DNA from: Boswellia sacra
Lineage: Eukaryota > Streptophyta > Magnoliopsida > Sapindales > Burseraceae
DNA: 64,000 nucleotides
Assembly: GCA_013180625.2 (NCBI GenBank)
Contig: SNVD02002439.1
Location: forward strand, 62,001-126,000
Direction of reading: 5' to 3'
Part shown: piece after piece, positions 59,041 through 64,000 of the stretch
Layout of the letters: every line of letters begins with the position of its first letter
How positions within the stretch are numbered: position 1 is the stretch's first letter
The notes under the pieces: model-generated
Database searches by the model: none
What the model saw: the letters and a program-made list of their open reading frames with translations, nothing else
Told to the model about the DNA's origin: nothing
Position numbers and translations under genes: made by a program

Positions 59041-59332
59041 ATGAGACGGCTCAACAAGATATCAAATTGCTTTAGCCACTTGTCACCATCAAAGGGAGTA
59101 CTAGTTAAGGGTAGCAAACTTTCAACAAATATGCACTATACTCTTTTTTCCTTGGTCAGGTTTTGTTCCACTGGATTTTCATGATAAGGTTTTTAATAGG
59201 GTGGTTGCAGTCCAACACCACTTTTCAGTTCATTATATAATTATATTTCTTTTCTAAGGTTTTTATCCCACTAGGTTTTTCCTTAGGAAAGTCAAATGTA
59301 GCTATCTGAAGTGGTGGAATTCCAAGGGAGAG

Positions 59333-59615
59333 TGGTGCATACAGGTGGACTTCTACCACCATAGGCAAGTTGAGCTTTATATAATCGCCATTCCAATTAG
59401 CAAGCATATAATGTATTCATTTTAAAGAGATTTGGATCTTAGTGCTTTGAGGGGCTGGTTAAGATTTGGCTATAAATACCACCCCTCCCCCTTTGTAAAG
59501 ATATACGAATGAATATAATCTCTCTCTCTCCCTCACACTTTGTTTTCTTTAAATTTCACTCCTAAATTTTGTTCACTTTATTTTAGTTTATTTATTTCAT
59601 TCAAGATATTATTCA
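59333..59615 (+). repeat. 3' LTR of copia element 2
   Basis: Begins TGGTGCATACAGGTGGAC after the purine tract CAAGGGAGAG. It includes CCACCATAGGCAAGTTGAGC, GCATATAATGTATTC, CTATAAATACC (TATA-like) and a TC-rich leader stretch (59520-59535). The right end at ATTCA (59615) is approximate. Confidence 0.7.
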
Positions 59616-62600
59616 ATTTAAAAGATTTTTGACATAATATTATTATATTTAACTTAATCCAATGCCTTATTAAGGTTAGGCTACACTAAATCGAAGCTTT
59701 AAAAGATAAACTTGTTAAAGCACAAAGAAGTTGACTGTCGAAACCAAGTAGAAGAATTACTACGAAATCTACAAAGGTCAATGCTTGAATGAAGTCGTTC
59801 TATCAGGCCTAGAGTAAAAACAAGATGCCACTTGATTGAAGACACCTAACTAGCCGATCTGATAATAACTATCAATTTCGCAATTTAGAAAAGGAAAGCA
59901 CTATATCACTCATTCACGAGGCAATCCATCCTTACCTTAGAATTAATTACCTAAAAGCTTAATTGAAATAATGCAGACAACTCCTCCAATAATAATAATA
60001 ATAACAAAAACAAAAAATTCTAATAATTTAGTTCTTCATGAAAAAAAAGAATATATACATAGTATTTACAAAATGAAAATCTACTACCATAATACACACA
60101 CACACATATGGTTCCACATGCATGTGCCAATTATGTGACCAAATTAGTTTGTCATCTTATGTGAAAATTTTGGTTTAAAATTTGATTTCTAATGTGATTA
60201 TATTTCTAGTTCATGTTGTTGCCTAAAATACAATAGTTCATATTAGGAGAATCTTAATAGAAATATTATAAGTCTATATTGGAATCCTTGTCAAAGAGGA
60301 ACATTATATTAATTATCCTATATTACATTAGGACATTAACCATATTATCCTAGTTCACTTTGGAGAATATGTGTTTACTTCCTGTTTTACGTCGATTCTA
60401 ATATGAGATTCTTTCCTAAAGGCTGAAATAAGTTCTTACAGATTAAGAACAGGCATTGTAGCTGAATGGGAACACTACATACAGTTATCTTCATGGCTTA
60501 TGGACTTATGGATTCAAGGCAATTAAGAGAGCAAGTTTGAGTGCATGTTTTCATCATTGTTTATTATGTCTTTGTGTGAAGCATTAAGCTTCATTTGAGA
60601 GTTATAGGTCATGTAAGCTTAAAAGAGTTGAGTGATCACATGAGACTGTAACTGGGTTAGGTGTTATATTGTTCTTAACTGTGTTTAGTTAAGAGAGTCG
60701 TGACTAAGAAAAGAGCAACAACAAAAGAGTGCAAGTGAGACTAGTGTTGTGATTTAGGATAAATCACTTTACATAGGCTAGATCAGTGCGTTAGAGGGAG
60801 TCTACCACTATAAAGGGTCCTAAGTTTTATAAATACATACATCATAGTGAATTATAGCTCTTAGTGCCTGAGGATATAGGTTGTTTATAACTAAGCCACA
60901 TAAAACCTCCTGTATCGATTTACTTTATTACTTTCAGTTATATTCCGCTTAACAGTCTATCACCTTTAGAACTAACAAGTTTGATGTAATAGCTAGCATA
61001 GAGCCTTTCATGACTCTTTATTATTTTTTAGCTTTGCGGCCCTAGAAATATAGTTTCTAGGAGTTTGTTCATTGTACATATTTGCTAATTTTTCATTTAA
61101 TTCTTTTTTTATATAGTTCTTTCAAAATTCTGTGAATGATAGAGCAAATTGTATTGTTCCCATCTAAAGAAAATAATTCATTGATTTTGTATCCAAGAGG
61201 CGAATAACTAATTTAGATTTGTGTCAGAAATAATTCCACACTAGTATGCATGTAGGTGGTGGAAACTCAATGCCATGGACTTTTAAAATCTTTTAGCATG
61301 TTTCCAAGATCATTTATATGTTATACTACAAATATAGAGGAATTGGATCATACCTCTAGTGTTTTAAACAACATTAATAAGCTTTCCAAACTATGTCTCA
61401 CGTTACAACGCCTTGTAAGTGGGTTAGCACCTCTCCTCTTGTGTTGATTAACCAACTATTACATGCATAACCACATACACAAGAATGCTATCCACGCAAC
61501 TCCTCTAAGATTCAGCCAAGTTTTAGTAAAGACTAGGTTGTGTGTGTTATAGTTTTACCGCTATCCCTCTTTCCTTCACTTAGATCCACACATCCTCCTC
61601 TAGCTAAGTGATACTCGTTGCCTTTGTTGGTGTGTCTCCCAATTGCCTTTGTGTGTGTAATGTGATGCACATGGTTGCCCCAAGTCTGCCCTTTTTTGCC
61701 ACCTCACTCTTTCAATTGTAGGGTTTGTGTATTTCTTCACTAATGTTAATTCTATAATTAATCACATCATAAACACTTATGCATATATTTACAGGATGAT
61801 TGTTTCCTCAAAGCTCATTAGGAACAATTGAATTACTTGGCCTCTGAGTCATTTACAAATAGGAATGTACATTATTAACTAACTCATATACATACCAAAT
61901 AGGAATTAGGAGAATATAATCTTTATAAACCTCTTTAGGATACTTTGACTCTTTAACAAGCAAGAATGCAATTATTAGGAGATTCACAATCGACGAAACA
62001 TGTCTCTCGTTAGAAGAGACAAGGGCTTGTCGCCACCTCAACCCTCACTAGGTTTAGGTGTGGCAACCACACACACAAAATAAGGGTGTGTGACTGCAAA
62101 CCCTGAGACATATGGGCTCTAAAGTTTCAATCCTTATGCACATAAGCCTAATGGTATTTAGCTTAGCTCAATCATGTTGTGACATGCCACATATTATTAC
62201 ATGCAAGTAGGTTTCAAAAACTATATGCAAGCTAGTTTTTTAACTTGACAAAGTTTCCATATGCAACTTGGTTCCAAATGAGTATGGTTTCCTAATCTTG
62301 TTTGAGTTCAATAAGTCAACATCTCATCTTGATCAAGTCAATCCTTTGATTAAGTTGACTAGTCAACTCTTGTTTAGTTAACCTAGTCAACCCTTTGACC
62401 CATTGACTTCGAACAGTCAACTCTTAATTTTGACAAAGTCAAACTTGGTAAACCTTTGACTTTCCAAATCCTAATGGGAATATTAAATTAGTTTCATAAT
62501 TTGTCTTCAACACTTGAGAACACTAATTTAATATGAGTTTCCAAATGCATAAGTATACCATCTCAAGTTTCATACTTGAGGCAGGATTCCTTATCGCAGT

Positions 62601-64000
62601 AAATTTCTTAATATGACGAGGATTTAATGTTATTATGAATCTTAACCCCATCATGATTCCTAACCATGTTAGAAAACCTGGGTTCTCACCTATGTTGATC
62701 ACACATTTATACACAAGATGTGATTGTGTGAGCTAGGTCAGATATCTATTTGAACCCACATAATAACAACATTCAGTTGTTGATTCCTAGTTTATGATTG
62801 TCTCATAATACAAGTAGGAAACAATACATTAGTTATGGTCAACTCCACTATGTGACTAAAACTGCACTCTTGAATTATGTGTCTATGAAAGTTTATATAA
62901 AGGTAAACTTGATCCATTGACAATAGATTTGCATGTGTACTTTCATAGAGGCCAATAGTTTATATTTGGGTCAATCTACCATTGACCCCTCATAACTACT
63001 TCTTACTTTGTAAGGCAAAATATTATTGAATAAGTAATTAGGATTATATATACTCATCATTTTCATTGTGAAAAATCCTCATTTTATGTGAGCTTATATC
63101 CATTGGAGGACCTACACTATGGGGCCCCTCCAGGCTTGAAAAAATTTCTAATTACAACCTTTATGTGTACAAGCATTCTAAATGAAAATCTTTTTGGGCC
63201 CCTCCAGATCTTTAATTTATCTTCAAAAGCCCATAACTTTTCAAGTGTTTTTTAATAGAATTTCCTTTGGCTCCTTTCATTTTCATAGTTTTATCAATAA
63301 TAATATGAATACTATATCTTGTCCATGGACTCAACAATCTTTATTTCGTTTAATTAACTAATGATATATACTTTTTTAAAACTTTATTAAATAGAAATAT
63401 TAGACAAAATCAATTTATTTACCTTTTGTCTACTCGAACTATTCTTTTAATAAAAATAAGAAAATTGTGGTAAAGATTTGAGTTTAAATATTTGTATAAT
63501 GTACTTATTTTTTAATTATTTTATTTAAAATTTATAATTATATTTCAGTTTCATAGTTTATTTGAGAATTGATAATTTGTTTTAAAAGTTAGATTTTTTT
63601 AACTTTTTAAAAATTGACATGAGTATGTTTTATTGACAACATTTATTTAAATTATTTAATTCATATCTAATTATAAGATTAAAGGAAAGTCACATTCTAC
63701 ATTCTTAATTTTATGATTGATTAATATAAAAATTACAATAATACATTTTCTTTTATATATTATACATATTTAATAAGAATTTTTGTTTATATACCCGACC
63801 AAAGTTGGCCCCCCCAAACACTAAACCGTGGGTCCTACACTGCCGATATTGAATACCTGGTCAAGATTTATTATCCAAGAACTAGATATCTCCATAAGGT
63901 GGTACTCTCTAAGTGTACTTCCATATCTATGGGTGTATAATCTCATATCCATGGATCTACAATTAACGAACTAGCCAGGGTTGATCAATCAACGGATTCA
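59616..64000. other. Gene-free repeat-like DNA at the right edge
   Basis: No gene supportable. It contains (AAT)n at 59988-60003, (CA)n near 60098-60110, and the W-box cluster listed separately. A possible old element spans about 63101-63840, with GGAGGACCTACAC at the left, GTGGGTCCTACAC at the right, and poly-C blocks GGGGCCCCTCC and GGCCCCCCC inside; its borders are not proven. Confidence 0.45.
62245..62460. repeat. Dense cluster of TTGAC (W-box core) motifs
   Basis: Twelve copies of TTGAC or its complement GTCAA in 216 bp, at about 62245, 62315, 62337, 62355, 62362, 62386, 62395, 62403, 62416, 62430, 62438 and 62456. Chance would give fewer than one. TTGAC(C/T) is the WRKY binding core. 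The cluster may also be a diverged short tandem repeat built on GTCAACNNTTGAC. Confidence 0.75.

Larger units (their letters stand above)
52525..59615 (+). mobile_element. Decayed Ty1/copia retrotransposon 2 with a hAT-like insertion in its 5' LTR
   Basis: The 5' LTR (from 52525, interrupted) and 3' LTR (from 59333) share TACCACCATAGG-type and GCATATAATGTATTC blocks. Between them, left to right, lie relics of gag, CCHC knuckle, GAG-pre-integrase, integrase, linker, RT and RNaseH, the copia order, with many stops and shifts. CAAGGGAGAG just before 59333 is the polypurine tract. The primer site is poorly preserved (ATATCAGAAAG near 54269). It is much older than element 1. Confidence 0.85.

Noticed and set aside
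63101..63840. Possible terminal inverted repeats GGAGGACCTACAC and GTGGGTCCTACAC
   Set aside because: The ends match only in part and no target duplication could be found, so I did not call a separate mobile element.

Overview
The window is plant nuclear DNA, most likely from a woody eudicot. It is AT-rich, with long introns with GT/AG borders, Ty1/copia and Ty3/gypsy LTR retrotransposons, MITEs, a TIR-NBS-LRR gene (a class absent from grasses) and a CC-NBS-LRR gene. The NLR exon layout recalls Citrus, but the sequence alone does not prove the genus. No rRNA, tRNA gene, CRISPR array or prokaryotic feature was seen.

Layout. (1) 172-9433 (minus strand) is a structurally complete but coding-defective gypsy-type LTR retrotransposon. 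It has 1.4-kb LTRs, a perfect 5-bp target duplication (CCAAG), a tRNA-Asp primer site and a polypurine tract. Its gag-protease frame is broken by stops. RT/RNaseH/integrase are deleted just after the start of RT, and their place is taken by unusual cargo: an intact unrecognised 184-codon ORF with a Cys cluster, three 67-bp repeats each with a G-box (CACGTG), and an intronless cytokinin-activating LOG gene copy broken by one missing base. This is the most unusual object in the window. (2) 9434-20181 is gene-poor: old repeat DNA with a recurrent inverted-repeat motif, a Tourist-like MITE (14054-14798) and AT-rich DNA. (3) 20182-29320 (plus) is a complete six-exon TNL immune-receptor gene predicted to encode 1238 aa, with a short LRR, a C-JID domain and a C-terminal coiled coil. 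(4) 29321-32815 holds a ribosomal protein L13 first-exon relic and an exon-like piece. (5) 32816-35989 (plus) is a CC-NBS-LRR gene whose last LRR segment is cut off by a one-base frameshift; a decayed LRR fragment of the same family lies at about 38690-39060.

(6) 41216-46015 (minus) is a defective copia element with 136-bp LTRs and a mutated RT active site. (7) 46455-52171 (minus) is a complete five-exon RNF170-like RING/DUF1232 E3 ubiquitin ligase gene (185 aa). Its third intron carries two interlocked inverted-repeat elements. (8) 52525-about 59615 (plus) is a decayed copia element whose 5' LTR is split by a 1.5-kb hAT-like element with an 8-bp target duplication and a 30-bp minisatellite. 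(9) 59616-64000 has no gene I can support, but contains a dense cluster of TTGAC (W-box core) motifs.

The expressed host genes are probably the TNL, the RNF170-like ligase and perhaps the truncated CNL. The rest is mobile DNA and debris that separates and in places invades them.
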